Below are positions 1-9,048 of a DNA stretch of 64,000 nucleotides, piece after piece (position 1 is the stretch's first letter; every line of letters starts with the position of its first letter). Below the pieces are notes generated by a model. That model worked only from the letters and a program-made list of their open reading frames with translations. It had not been told where the DNA came from and did not search any database. Source of the DNA: Saprospiraceae bacterium (GTDB taxonomy: Bacteria > Bacteroidota > Bacteroidia > Chitinophagales > Saprospiraceae); NCBI GenBank assembly GCA_020629315.1, contig JAHDDO010000001.1, positions 46,730-110,729 on the forward strand, written 5' to 3'. Position numbers and translations under genes: made by a program.

Positions 1-998
1 CAGAATCGATAAAGTCGTTCGTGCCTTCATTCGCTGTAGTGAAGCTAAAATCAGTAACTTGACCAAATCGTACTTGGTAATCGCCCGGTCGTAGTTCTGT
101 AAATCGGTAGATTCCTGCTGCGTCCGTACTCGTCTCATCTAGTAACGAACCTCCCCCATCAAATAAGCTCACACTAACGCCTTCGATTCCGGCATCATCT
201 ACATTCTTCTTTCCATTCCCATTAGTATCTATCCAAGCTAAATCACCGATCGAAGCATATCGCCAGAAACCACCATCTACATTCGTGATGTTCTGACCCG
301 AAGCCACGCTAATTATCGGTGTCTGACCCGATTCTTCAAAATCAAAATCTAGTGTCGAATCGGCCCCTACAAAGGCCATTGAACTATTATAATCAGACGC
401 TATATCCACTAATACATAGTAATTACCCGCATCTACATTTTCGAAGCTATAAGTACCATTCGCATCTGTTGTGTCTGTGGCTACAGGCGTGTCATTAGCT
501 CTGAATAATCGTACCACCCAGCCTTCTAAGCCGCTATCACCATCTTGAATATCATTGGCTAATCCATCTTCTACTATACGTCCACTGATACTACCCGGTT
601 CGTTCGGTGGGTCAATGTCATTCATCTCATAACCTGCATCTACTCGGTCATTCACTTCACCTGATACCACACTAATTAAAGCCGTATTTCCTTGATCATC
701 GATCACATCAGAATCGATAAAGTCGTTCGTGCCTTCATTCGCTGTAGTGAAGCTAAAATCAGTTACTTGACCAAATCTAAGCCTATAGTTATCAGGCATC
801 AGCTGGGTAAAAGTATAGCTTCCGTCCGCATCTGTCGTAGCCTCATTCAATAACAATCCATCGGCATTAAGCAAGCTGACTTCTACATTTGCAAGACCGT
901 CATCATCTGCGTCTCGTATACCATTACCGTTATTATCCACCCATGCTAAATCACCGATCGAAGCATATCGCCAGAAACCACCATCTAAGTTATTTACG
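1..998 (-). repeat. Internal 708-bp tandem duplication in the SdrD-B-like gene
   Basis: Bases 1-~69 match 709-~777 with one mismatch in the first 60. Bases 237-279 match 945-987 exactly. Both pairs have the same offset of 708 bp (236 codons), so the repeat unit is two B-type modules. Sequence between the matching blocks has diverged. This fits duplication followed by drift or patchy gene conversion. Further copies may lie beyond base 1. Confidence 0.85.
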
Positions 999-3900
999 AG
1001 TCCTCCGCCTGATAGCATAAATACTATCGTGCGATAGTTACTTTGAACATCAGAATCAATCGTATCATCATTACCTTCCTGAAATGGACTCACTTGATAT
1101 TCAGCATTCACATTGAACTGAACAAAATATAGATCACTAGATACATCTAAGAAGGTGTAATTTCCTAATCCATCTGTCACTGTACTTGCCACTAACTCAC
1201 CGACTACATTATAAAGCTCAACTGTAATTTGTGATAAAGGATTGGATTCATTCTGAATACCGTCCGCATTATCGTCCTCGAAAACCGAACCGCTAATCAA
1301 ACCAAACTCCTCCACAAATGGAATATACCCTGCGTTAATATTCGTTTCTGATCCACAACTAAGACTAAAAGACGAAGATTGTCCTGAAGCATCTAAATCA
1401 AGTCCAAAAGAAAGATCCGTTAACGCTTGGAATCGCAAAACGTAGGTACCTGGAAGCACAGAAGAAAATACATATTGTCCTTGCTCATCAGATAAGGTAC
1501 TTCCTAGAACATTACCCATAACATCCAATACCTCCACTTGCACATTAGACAATAAGGCTTCACCATTACTTATTTGACCATCTGAGTTATCATCACTAAA
1601 AATCGTTCCTAGAATAAACGAATGTGGAATAAAGCCTGCATTAATTTGCATAGCATCTACTAGATCGAAAGTAGTGGATCTAATCTGTCCATTGATTCGT
1701 TGTACATCAGAATCAAAACCATTAGGGTCAACACCAAAAGGACTAAGTTCAGTATCTGTAGGACTTTCAAAGACTACATAATACATCCTATTATTGGGCA
1801 CCATAAATGTATATTCACCAATACCGTTGGTGCTTGTAGTACCTACTAAGTTGTCATCTTCATTATACAATGAAACAAGCACATCTGGCATTCCGGCTTC
1901 AGGACCGATCAATCCATTTCCATCACAATCAATCCATGCCACACCTGAGATTATCGCAACATCCTCGATATATCCCGCATCAATTTCTGCAGATACGTCA
2001 GACGAAACTAGGAAACAAGATGATGCCCCTTGCCCGGTAAAAGGATTTCCATCATAGGTACCTGAACCCGTAATTGGGTACACATCAGAATCAATGGCTT
2101 CATCACCCAAATCAGCTGAAGTAAACATGCCATCCTCTAGTTCTTCGAATACTATGTAATACGAACCCGCTGGAATTTCGCCAAATGCATATTCGCCATT
2201 ATTATCTGTATTGGTATTTGCCACGAAAGTACCTGAACAAGTAAACAACGAAACTAATAGATCTGACAAGCCATTTTCTTCTTGGTCTTGTTGTCCATTT
2301 TCGTTTTCATCCAGCCAAGCAAAACCGCTGATGTCACCTCTAGACCGTACATAACCAGCATCTATATCATATTGCAAAACACCCGCTTGCAAGGAAAATA
2401 TGGATGTTGCGCCACTTTCTAATATGCCATCCACATCAGAGTCTACAGAACCATCACTGGAGACATTGGAGGTAAATTCAAAATCTGATATATCGTCAAA
2501 CACGAGGTAATAATTTCCCGGGTAAACATCTTCGAAAGTGTACCGTCCATCATTGTCTGTGAGGGCCGCACTCAGTACTTGGCCATTTTCATTTTTCAAA
2601 CTAACTAATACATCAGCTATCCCCGACTCATCCACATCTTGCAACCCATTTTCATTGGTATCTAACCAAACGAAATCACCGATGCTCCCTAATTGAGTTA
2701 TAGGAACATCAATAGAGACGGTCTCATCTTCCATTACCGCAAAGCAGTCTGTTGTTCCAGATCCAGTATTGGCAATAACTGAATTATTCTCACTGAAGAT
2801 ATACGGTTCATCTATTTCGTAGGCCAAAAAATAATCTCCAACAGGAACGTCCTCGAATGAACTACCCCCTGTATCCATTGAATTTGATGTCGCCCATAAT
2901 TCTCCTGCACAGGTATATAATTGAATGGTAATACCTGCCACGAAACCATCCTCAGCATCTACGACACCATCACCGTTCAGATCAAAATAAAGGGCAGTAT
3001 TAACTGTCCCTGACTTTAAAACAAAACCAGCATCCAGATTCTGATCACTTTGGCCAGATAGTATGTCGAAAGAGCCTGTAGTTATAGCGTCATCGACCAA
3101 AGTAAAATCAGAATCTGAACTGTTTTCCCCTATTTTGCTGTCGGTCAACTTGAGATGTTGATCGGTTAAGGATATAGTTATTTCATAACTGCCAGGAAAA
3201 ACATTAGTAAACTGGTAAAAACCATCAGCATTTGTAGTAGCAGTAGCTACTGTATCACCGTTGGCATTAATAAGTTGAAGAGTTGTGTTTTCAATACCTT
3301 CTTCTTCAGGGTCTTGTACCCCGTTTTGATTTTCATCCATCCAAACATAATCACCTAAGCTTGCTGGTCGAACTAAACCAAAATCTATATCATTTTTATC
3401 TTCAGCATTATCTACATAGAAGAATGCACTTCCATTATTATATACATTTTCAAAATCACTGTCTTCTGAGTTATCGCCTTGCGAAGAGAGTGTCAGCCAA
3501 TACCCATCAGGTATAGCTAATGAAATCCTATAGATCCCCTTTTCAAGATCGGCAAAACGATATTGACCATTTTCATCGGTAAGCGCTTCTTTTATTACTA
3601 TTCCTTGATCATTATGCAATGCTACTTCTACCCCTTCAATGCCAGGCTCGCCTGTATCTTGTATACCATTACCATTACTATCTTCCCAAACTATATCACC
3701 CACTGAAGAAGGTAAACATTCGGCATAGCGAAAGGTACGACAACAACTGGTGCCCGTGTTTACATCCACACAGATCTCATAATTGCCAAATTCTTCGGTT
3801 TCTCTTCCAACATTAGCAATGCGGTCAGTAATATTAGCATCCAAATCAATAAAGCCATCTGGCAAGGTCCAAGCATACGAAGCATCGGAAGGCTGGCCTT

Positions 3901-4561
3901 CTATAAAGAAACTTACACAATCATGATCACAAATATCATATAAGGTGTTCCAAACAATATTATATCTAAGTAGATCAATAGAAGCAGAAGACGCTTGTGT
4001 CCCATTATTTACTATTTGTATAGCGATACCCACGTTCTCTTGATTATAGAAATCTGGAGATTGATCTAATCCCCAAAGGTCATCTGCAAATCCATACTTC
4101 CAAGATGGTCTGCTAGTCCATGGTGGTATATCCCCAATGATTTCATTGGCTTTATCCTCACCGATAAATCCTTCTTGCGCTGAGAACCATTGCACTTGTA
4201 GATCTTCAATCCCTTCGCCCATCTGTGCACCAAAGACTTGCAATTGAACTCTGCGAACAATGGCATCATCAGGCATAGCTGCATTCATATTACGCAACCA
4301 AATCGGATGTGATCGCTCTCCTGGCTCCAAGGTTATAGAAGCCATTTGACCATCCGCTTCATTTATATTTTCTAAATCAGACCAAGCAACATCTCCTAAC
4401 TGAAATTGCATTGCTTGGAGAGCAATCCTATTTTGTTCTGATGAAGCTGATTCGCCAACTACACCAATAAAACAAGTTTCTTGAGCTGAAAGCTTAGATG
4501 AAGCGATAAGTAATCCTACTAAAAGAATTACAAATGCTTTCTTGGAGTACGCATTTTGCAT
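1..4561 (-). CDS. Large secreted SdrD-B-like repeat surface protein (3' end outside window)
   Basis: The frame is open from an ATG at 4561 down to base 1, giving 1520 codons with no stop, so the C-terminus lies outside. The first ~27 residues form a signal peptide (MQNAYSKKAFVILLVG... ending near KLSAQ). A ~255-residue Cys-containing domain of unknown type follows. Then come ten complete SdrD-B/Cna-B-like beta-sandwich modules and part of an eleventh. Each opens with a motif such as GDxxWxDxNxNGxQD and contains TxxxGxYxFxxxxPGxYxxxF. The D/N-rich loops suggest Ca2+ binding, as known for Sdr B domains. A structural or adhesive cell-surface role is inferred. A T9SS signal would be expected at the unseen C-terminus. 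The last two modules before the window edge share near-identical DNA, which indicates recent internal duplication. Identification as an SdrD-B multi-domain protein is firm; the ligand is unknown. Confidence 0.9.
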   Translation of the reverse strand, partial: MQNAYSKKAFVILLVGLLIASSKLSAQETCFIGVVGESASSEQNRIALQAMQFQLGDVAWSDLENINEADGQMASITLEPGERSHPIWLRNMNAAMPDDAIVRRVQLQVFGAQMGEGIEDLQVQWFSAQEGFIGEDKANEIIGDIPPWTSRPSWKYGFADDLWGLDQSPDFYNQENVGIAIQIVNNGTQASSASIDLLRYNIVWNTLYDICDHDCVSFFIEGQPSDASYAWTLPDGFIDLDANITDRIANVGRETEEFGNYEICVDVNTGTSCCRTFRYAECLPSSVGDIVWEDSNGNGIQDTGEPGIEGVEVALHNDQGIVIKEALTDENGQYRFADLEKGIYRISLAIPDGYWLTLSSQGDNSEDSDFENVYNNGSAFFYVDNAEDKNDIDFGLVRPASLGDYVWMDENQNGVQDPEEEGIENTTLQLINANGDTVATATTNADGFYQFTNVFPGSYEITISLTDQHLKLTDSKIGENSSDSDFTLVDDAITTGSFDILSGQSDQNLDAGFVLKSGTVNTALYFDLNGDGVVDAEDGFVAGITIQLYTCAGELWATSNSMDTGGSSFEDVPVGDYFLAYEIDEPYIFSENNSVIANTGSGTTDCFAVMEDETVSIDVPITQLGSIGDFVWLDTNENGLQDVDESGIADVLVSLKNENGQVLSAALTDNDGRYTFEDVYPGNYYLVFDDISDFEFTSNVSSDGSVDSDVDGILESGATSIFSLQAGVLQYDIDAGYVRSRGDISGFAWLDENENGQQDQEENGLSDLLVSLFTCSGTFVANTNTDNNGEYAFGEIPAGSYYIVFEELEDGMFTSADLGDEAIDSDVYPITGSGTYDGNPFTGQGASSCFLVSSDVSAEIDAGYIEDVAIISGVAWIDCDGNGLIGPEAGMPDVLVSLYNEDDNLVGTTSTNGIGEYTFMVPNNRMYYVVFESPTDTELSPFGVDPNGFDSDVQRINGQIRSTTFDLVDAMQINAGFIPHSFILGTIFSDDNSDGQISNGEALLSNVQVEVLDVMGNVLGSTLSDEQGQYVFSSVLPGTYVLRFQALTDLSFGLDLDASGQSSSFSLSCGSETNINAGYIPFVEEFGLISGSVFEDDNADGIQNESNPLSQITVELYNVVGELVASTVTDGLGNYTFLDVSSDLYFVQFNVNAEYQVSPFQEGNDDTIDSDVQSNYRTIVFMLSGGGLVNNLDGGFWRYASIGDLAWVDNNGNGIRDADDDGLANVEVSLLNADGLLLNEATTDADGSYTFTQLMPDNYRLRFGQVTDFSFTTANEGTNDFIDSDVIDDQGNTALISVVSGEVNDRVDAGYEMNDIDPPNEPGSISGRIVEDGLANDIQDGDSGLEGWVVRLFRANDTPVATDTTDANGTYSFENVDAGNYYVLVDIASDYNSSMAFVGADSTLDFDFEESGQTPIISVASGQNITNVDGGFWRYASIGDLAWIDTNGNGKKNVDDAGIEGVSVSLFDGGGSLLDETSTDAAGIYRFTELRPGDYQVRFGQVTDFSFTTANEGTNDFIDS

Positions 4562-4620
4562 ATCGATATTGTAAAATCCACAAATTCATGGCTCTACAAT
4601 ACATTCCGGTGGGTAATATG

Positions 4621-4628
4621 CAAATATA
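4621..4628 (-). promoter_or_regulatory. Putative Bacteroidota -7 box for the SdrD-B-like gene
   Basis: On the minus strand the bases read TATATTTG, a perfect match to the Bacteroidota -7 consensus TAnnTTTG, 59 bp before the ATG at 4561. No convincing -33 TTG lies at the usual distance, and the surroundings are very AT-rich, so chance is possible. Confidence 0.4.
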
Positions 4629-4649
4629 ACAATATTCTATATATATAGA

Positions 4650-4669
4650 TTAATTATATATATAATTAA
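4650..4669. other. 20-bp perfect AT-only palindrome between genes
   Basis: TTAATTATATATATAATTAA reads the same on both strands. It starts 3 bp past the stop codon of the glycosyltransferase gene and lies upstream of the -7 box of the SdrD-B-like gene. It could be a weak AT-rich terminator hairpin or a protein-binding site. No G+C stem supports a classical intrinsic terminator. Confidence 0.5.
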
Positions 4670-4672
4670 GAT

Positions 4673-5740
4673 TTAGACAAGTTGATCGTAAATTGAAATC
4701 AGCGATTTAGCCAATTGTTTGCCATCAAACTTCTTGAGATGAGCTGTCACTTTTTCTTCATTCAAGCTAAAGTTGTCAATGGATTGTATGGCCTTTGCTA
4801 GTTGTTGGCTATCGCCTGGTGGCACATAATATACCACATCTCCTCCTGCTTCAGGCAACGAAGAAACGTCAGAACAAATAACCTTAGTTCTTGTATGTAA
4901 GGCCTCAATTATTGGAATCCCAAAGCCTTCATAAAACGAGGGATACACTAAAGCATTGGCTTGGCGATATAAGCCTTCTAACTCTATTCCATTTACATTA
5001 CCTAACCATTGGAGGCTGTCTTCAATTTTCAATTTTTGTGCTAATTGTCTACAATATTTTTCAAAGGCGCTTCCAGTACCTACTATTTTCAGAGGCTTAC
5101 GCTTGTCTGCAGGTATTAAAGCCATCGCATGTAACAATACATCTAAGCCTTTCCGTTCATTGATAGCACTTACAAACAGAAGAAAGTCTTTTTTACTATC
5201 GCTTGCAGATTCAAAACGCCGGCAACTTTGATATAAAACCTGAATCTTTGAAGCGGGGGCGCCTGTATATCTAACAACATCTGCCTTAGTGGCTTCACTA
5301 ATGGCCAGTATTTGATCAGCTTGTTTAGCTGACTTTTTGGTTTTATAGCTATATATCTTCCGATCTATAAATGAATATTGTGCGGGATATGCCTTATATA
5401 TCATATCATGAATCGTAAGAACTTTCTTGCACTTGGCTTTCTCGATTGTTAGGGGTAACTCATTAGATAATCCGTGGAAAATATCAAGTTCATGTCGCTC
5501 AATGTCCTTCGTGAGTCCAAAGGATCGATAAAATGTACTTTTTGATTTAGGTAAGGATATGGTTACCCTTTCCTTTTCAAGAAACCAATCGGATTCAGGC
5601 AAAGAACCTGTAGACGGGGTAAAAAGCACAAACTCCATTTCAGGTGCCATTGCGTGCAGGTTCTTAACTAGCGTCCTTGCATAGTTACCTAAGCCTGTAT
5701 TATTTAAAAAGAGGCGCTTCGCATCAAATCCAACCCTCAT
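4673..5740 (-). CDS. GT4-family glycosyltransferase (group 1)
   Basis: 355-aa cytosolic GT-B fold glycosyltransferase. The N-terminal half has GxGNYARTLVKNL near residues 17-29, typical of the acceptor-side Rossmann domain. The C-terminal half carries the nucleotide-sugar signature EGFGIPIIEA, an E-x7-E motif, followed by SSLPEAGGD. Such enzymes move a sugar from an NDP-sugar to a glycan or lipid acceptor, usually in LPS, capsule or exopolysaccharide synthesis. The specific donor cannot be read from sequence. A GTG lies one codon before the ATG at 5740; ATG is preferred because MRVGFDAKRLF matches the usual family start. No other glycan gene is adjacent, so the pathway is open. Confidence 0.88.
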   Translation of the reverse strand: MRVGFDAKRLFLNNTGLGNYARTLVKNLHAMAPEMEFVLFTPSTGSLPESDWFLEKERVTISLPKSKSTFYRSFGLTKDIERHELDIFHGLSNELPLTIEKAKCKKVLTIHDMIYKAYPAQYSFIDRKIYSYKTKKSAKQADQILAISEATKADVVRYTGAPASKIQVLYQSCRRFESASDSKKDFLLFVSAINERKGLDVLLHAMALIPADKRKPLKIVGTGSAFEKYCRQLAQKLKIEDSLQWLGNVNGIELEGLYRQANALVYPSFYEGFGIPIIEALHTRTKVICSDVSSLPEAGGDVVYYVPPGDSQQLAKAIQSIDNFSLNEEKVTAHLKKFDGKQLAKSLISIYDQLV

Positions 5741-5771
5741 CACGAATATTGCTTTGTTGCTAAGGTAAAAA

Positions 5772-5802
5772 ATAAAGGCCTACTGTAGTGGTAGACCTTT
5801 AT
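5772..5802 (-). terminator. Intrinsic terminator of the EF-G-like gene
   Basis: Minus-strand hairpin with arms 5791-5802 and 5772-5783 (ATAAAGGTCTAC / GTAGGCCTTTAT, one G-U pair), a 7-nt loop and a following T-rich run (TTTTTT). It begins 6 bp after the stop codon at 5808. Confidence 0.88.
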
Positions 5803-5807
5803 CTGCT

Positions 5808-7919
5808 TTAGGCAACAGCTTCTTCCATTGCGCTTACGACTTTTGCTTGTACATCAGGCGGTACTTCAGCGTAATCCGCAAAACTGCGTTTGAACTTTGC
5901 ACGACCTTGTGATAAGGATCTCAAGGTTGAGGAGTATTTATACATTTCACTGAGTGGTACCTTAGCCATAATCTTTTGATAATGGCCTTCAGCATCCATA
6001 CCCATTATGATCGCTCGTCTTCCTTGAAGGTCTCCCATGATTTCACCCATGACATCATCAGAACATAATATTTCTACATCATAAATGGGTTCCAACAATT
6101 TAGGTCTTGATTCGCCGAATGCGGTTTTGAACGCATTGGATGCGGCTAACATAAATGCCATATCATTAGAGTCTACGGAATGCATTTTACCATCATAAAT
6201 ACATACTCTTATATTTTGGCAACATGAGCCAGTCAGTGGCCCATCTTCCATTTTTTGCATGATACCTTTCTTTATGGCATTACTATACTTACTGTCTATA
6301 GATCCACCTACAATACACCAGTAAAAACTGAGCGTCCCACCCCAAGGCAATTCTTCCACTTCTGTATTTCTGACTGTTAAATCAGCGGGATCTGGCATCC
6401 CTTCATAATAGGGCTCAATGCGCATATGCACCTCTGCAAATTGGCCAGAACCACCTGATTGTTTCTTATGGCGATAGCTTGTATTTGCCGATTTTGTTAT
6501 TGTTTCTCTATATTCTATTTTCGGTTTTTCGTACCCAAATTCAAGATTATTCACCTTTTCGACACGGTACTTTATTAGATCGAGATGGAGCTGACCTTGG
6601 CCATGAAGTATGGTTTGTTTCAAGGTTGGCGATTGCTCAACTAATAAGGTTGGATCTTCTTCAGAAATCGACAATAATGATTTCATAAGTTTTTCCATAT
6701 CCCCTTTCCCCGCTGGAACTATGGCTGTTCGCATTCGAGGGTCTGGGAACTGGATTGCCCGTATTTTTCTATCTGTACCCTTTACATTCAGTGTATCATT
6801 AGTAGCGGCTGATTTTAACTTTACTGTGACACCAATATCACCTGCCTGCAACATATCAACTTGCTCGCGGTTTTTGCCATTGGATACATAGATTTGATTA
6901 AATCGTTCTGCATTTCTATTGGATGCATTTGTCAATTCATCACCGGCCTTTAATGCACCAGAATAGACTTTAAAGTAAGACACCTTACCCACCTGTGGCT
7001 CAGATAATGTTTTGTATATAAAAATGGATGCATTATTATCTGTAAGCGCCAACTCGCCTCCATCAGCTAAAGCAGCTGCTTCTCTATCTGCTGGTGATGG
7101 TGCAATATCATTAATAAATCCCATAATACGACCACTGCCCATATTTTGAGACGCTGAACAAACAAAAACAGGATGGAAATCGCCATTGGCTAGTGCTATT
7201 CTCAGACCCGAGGTTAACTCTTCTTCGGTTAGTGATCCTGCATCAAAAAACTTTTCCATTAGACCTTCGTCATTTTCTGCTGCAATCTCTACTAATTGAT
7301 TATGAATTTCTTGAGCTCGACCAATTTGATCATCAGGGATAGGCACTTTTTCCGGCTTACCACCATCAGGACCAAAGGTATACATGGTCATACGTAAGGC
7401 ATCTACTATAGTGTCAAAACCCGATCCTTGATTTAAAGGATATTGAATAGCGACTACGTTATTCCCAAATCTGCCGCGTGCTTGATCGAGTGTATTTTGA
7501 TAATTGGCTTTTTCGTGATCGATTTGATTGATGACTATTAAGGCAGGTGTATTATTATGCTTGATATGCTCCCACATTATTTCGGTACCTACTTCTACCC
7601 CTTGTGTTGCATTTAATATGACTATACCGGTATCTGCTACCTTTAGCGAAGAAACCACCTCGCCTATAAAGTCATCTGATCCCGGGGTATCAATTATGTT
7701 AATTTTGGAGTCTTTCCATTTGACATGCATTAAAGAACTGAATATTGAGTTTCCACGTTCTTTTTCAATGTTTGTATAATCTGAAGTTGTGCTACCATCC
7801 TCTATTTTTCCTCTTCTATTCAAGGCGCCGGCTTCAAAGAGCATGGTTTCGCAAAATGTGGTTTTTCCGCTGCCCGAGTGACCGAGCAGCACAGTGTTTC
7901 TTATTTTTGATCCGTCCAT
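5808..7919 (-). CDS. EF-G-2-like translational GTPase
   Basis: 703-aa, full-length five-domain EF-G relative. G1 is GHSGSGKTT instead of the AHxDxGKTT of canonical EF-G. The switch I region reads RGNSI rather than RGITI, G3 is DTPG and G4 is NQID instead of NKxD. This pattern, with LGHSGSGKTT and VEVGTE, resembles the EF-G-2 lineage (for example the second EF-G of Thermus), not the main FusA. Function of that lineage is poorly defined: ribosome-stimulated GTPase activity is known for some members, and a role in recycling or stress translation is inferred. The ATG at 7919 (MDGSKIRNTVLLG) is chosen over one 11 codons upstream because family members begin close to the IRN motif. A strong terminator follows, so it is probably monocistronic. 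Confidence 0.85.
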   Translation of the reverse strand: MDGSKIRNTVLLGHSGSGKTTFCETMLFEAGALNRRGKIEDGSTTSDYTNIEKERGNSIFSSLMHVKWKDSKINIIDTPGSDDFIGEVVSSLKVADTGIVILNATQGVEVGTEIMWEHIKHNNTPALIVINQIDHEKANYQNTLDQARGRFGNNVVAIQYPLNQGSGFDTIVDALRMTMYTFGPDGGKPEKVPIPDDQIGRAQEIHNQLVEIAAENDEGLMEKFFDAGSLTEEELTSGLRIALANGDFHPVFVCSASQNMGSGRIMGFINDIAPSPADREAAALADGGELALTDNNASIFIYKTLSEPQVGKVSYFKVYSGALKAGDELTNASNRNAERFNQIYVSNGKNREQVDMLQAGDIGVTVKLKSAATNDTLNVKGTDRKIRAIQFPDPRMRTAIVPAGKGDMEKLMKSLLSISEEDPTLLVEQSPTLKQTILHGQGQLHLDLIKYRVEKVNNLEFGYEKPKIEYRETITKSANTSYRHKKQSGGSGQFAEVHMRIEPYYEGMPDPADLTVRNTEVEELPWGGTLSFYWCIVGGSIDSKYSNAIKKGIMQKMEDGPLTGSCCQNIRVCIYDGKMHSVDSNDMAFMLAASNAFKTAFGESRPKLLEPIYDVEILCSDDVMGEIMGDLQGRRAIIMGMDAEGHYQKIMAKVPLSEMYKYSSTLRSLSQGRAKFKRSFADYAEVPPDVQAKVVSAMEEAVA

Positions 7920-8023
7920 TTTTATATGCTTATTTTTATCTAAGTATAACAATAATTTTGCTAACTCGGTTAACGATAAGCATATATTTTACAAATCGAA
8001 CATATCTCCCAATTTTATATGGT

Positions 8024-8040
8024 ACATATTTTTAATATGT
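8024..8040 (-). terminator. Weak AT-rich hairpin after the SDR gene
   Basis: ACATATT-TTT-AATATGT forms a 7-bp stem with a 3-nt loop, 3 bp downstream of the SDR stop codon at 8044. It has no G+C in the core and a poor T tract, so termination would be weak at best. Confidence 0.3.
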
Positions 8041-8043
8041 GAT

Positions 8044-9048
8044 TTAGCGTAAATACAATTGGTCTTTGCCTGCTTTTTCCATGGCAAGGTAACATTTGGC
8101 CGATTCTTCAATGGTGCTTTGGATGGATCTATATGTAAAGGCCAAATCTGTAACACTCCTTTGATTATCAAATTGCATTTGGCGCTGCCCTGTAATTAAA
8201 CGTTGTGAAGAAAGTGCCGTGTTACTGGAAATGAGTCCTAGTTTCTCTGCTATTTTCAATACGGATATGTGTCGTTTATGGACCCATTTATTGGGTGGCT
8301 CTTTATCGAACAGCTGACAAAACTGCGCAACCACTTCGTGGTAAAATAGGTTTTCTGCGGAACAAATGTATTTATCATATTGTGTTTCATTACATAGAAT
8401 GTAATGAACCATCTTAGCCACATCTCTCACATCGACAAAGCCATTAGAACCTGTGGGCAACTTAGTAAGTCCTTGATAAATACGTCGAATCAATGCAGGA
8501 GATCCTTTTGAGGTATCTCCCATCCCAATCATTTGTGAAGGCGATAGTATTGTAGCATTCAAGCCTTCACTAATGCCTCTGAATACTTCTAGTTCGGCTA
8601 AGTATTTAGAATTGCCATAATCGCTATTAAATTCACTAGGTTCCCAATCTGTTTTCTCATCTAGGGCTTTATTATCAAAAGCTTTACCTAACGCGCTGGT
8701 ACTGCTGATATGGATTACTTTTTTAATATCACCAGATAGGCAAATGTCTACTATATTCCTGGTCAGCTGCACATTACTTTCTTCCAGCAAATCTTTATCG
8801 GAGCTAGCCGTGCCTATGTGTGCGGCTGCATGTATGACAGCATCACAAGTATCCATAATTTCGACTAGAGGATGAATGGCCATGATATCCAGTTCATGGT
8901 ACTCCAGTCGATCATCAAAGGGCGATAATTGATGAAGTGACGAACCTTCTCTATGCGCTATCACTAGCTCTATTGTTGATTTTTCATACAACTCCTTTAC
9001 GAGATAGTATCCTAAAAAACCGCTAGCTCCTGTGATTAAGACTCTCAT
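8044..9048 (-). CDS. NAD(P)-dependent extended SDR epimerase/dehydratase
   Basis: 334-aa extended short-chain dehydrogenase. The Rossmann motif TGASGFLG lies at residues 7-14. The active-site Ser is in the HISSTSALG stretch and the Tyr/Lys pair in DYGNSKYLAE (YxxxK). This family acts on nucleotide sugars, sterol-like or flavonoid-like ketones and alcohols; the substrate cannot be assigned. The start codon overlaps the anmK stop as ATGA, so the two genes are translationally coupled, with anmK first. The coupling suggests a shared transcript, perhaps linked to cell-wall sugar handling, but that is inference only. The protein is complete with no missing catalytic residue. Confidence 0.87.
   Translation of the reverse strand: MRVLITGASGFLGYYLVKELYEKSTIELVIAHREGSSLHQLSPFDDRLEYHELDIMAIHPLVEIMDTCDAVIHAAAHIGTASSDKDLLEESNVQLTRNIVDICLSGDIKKVIHISSTSALGKAFDNKALDEKTDWEPSEFNSDYGNSKYLAELEVFRGISEGLNATILSPSQMIGMGDTSKGSPALIRRIYQGLTKLPTGSNGFVDVRDVAKMVHYILCNETQYDKYICSAENLFYHEVVAQFCQLFDKEPPNKWVHKRHISVLKIAEKLGLISSNTALSSQRLITGQRQMQFDNQRSVTDLAFTYRSIQSTIEESAKCYLAMEKAGKDQLYLR

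Noticed and set aside
1794-4284. Short open frames on both strands inside the first 4.5 kb
   Set aside because: The continuous 1520-codon minus-strand frame with a signal peptide and SdrD-B modules explains the whole region.
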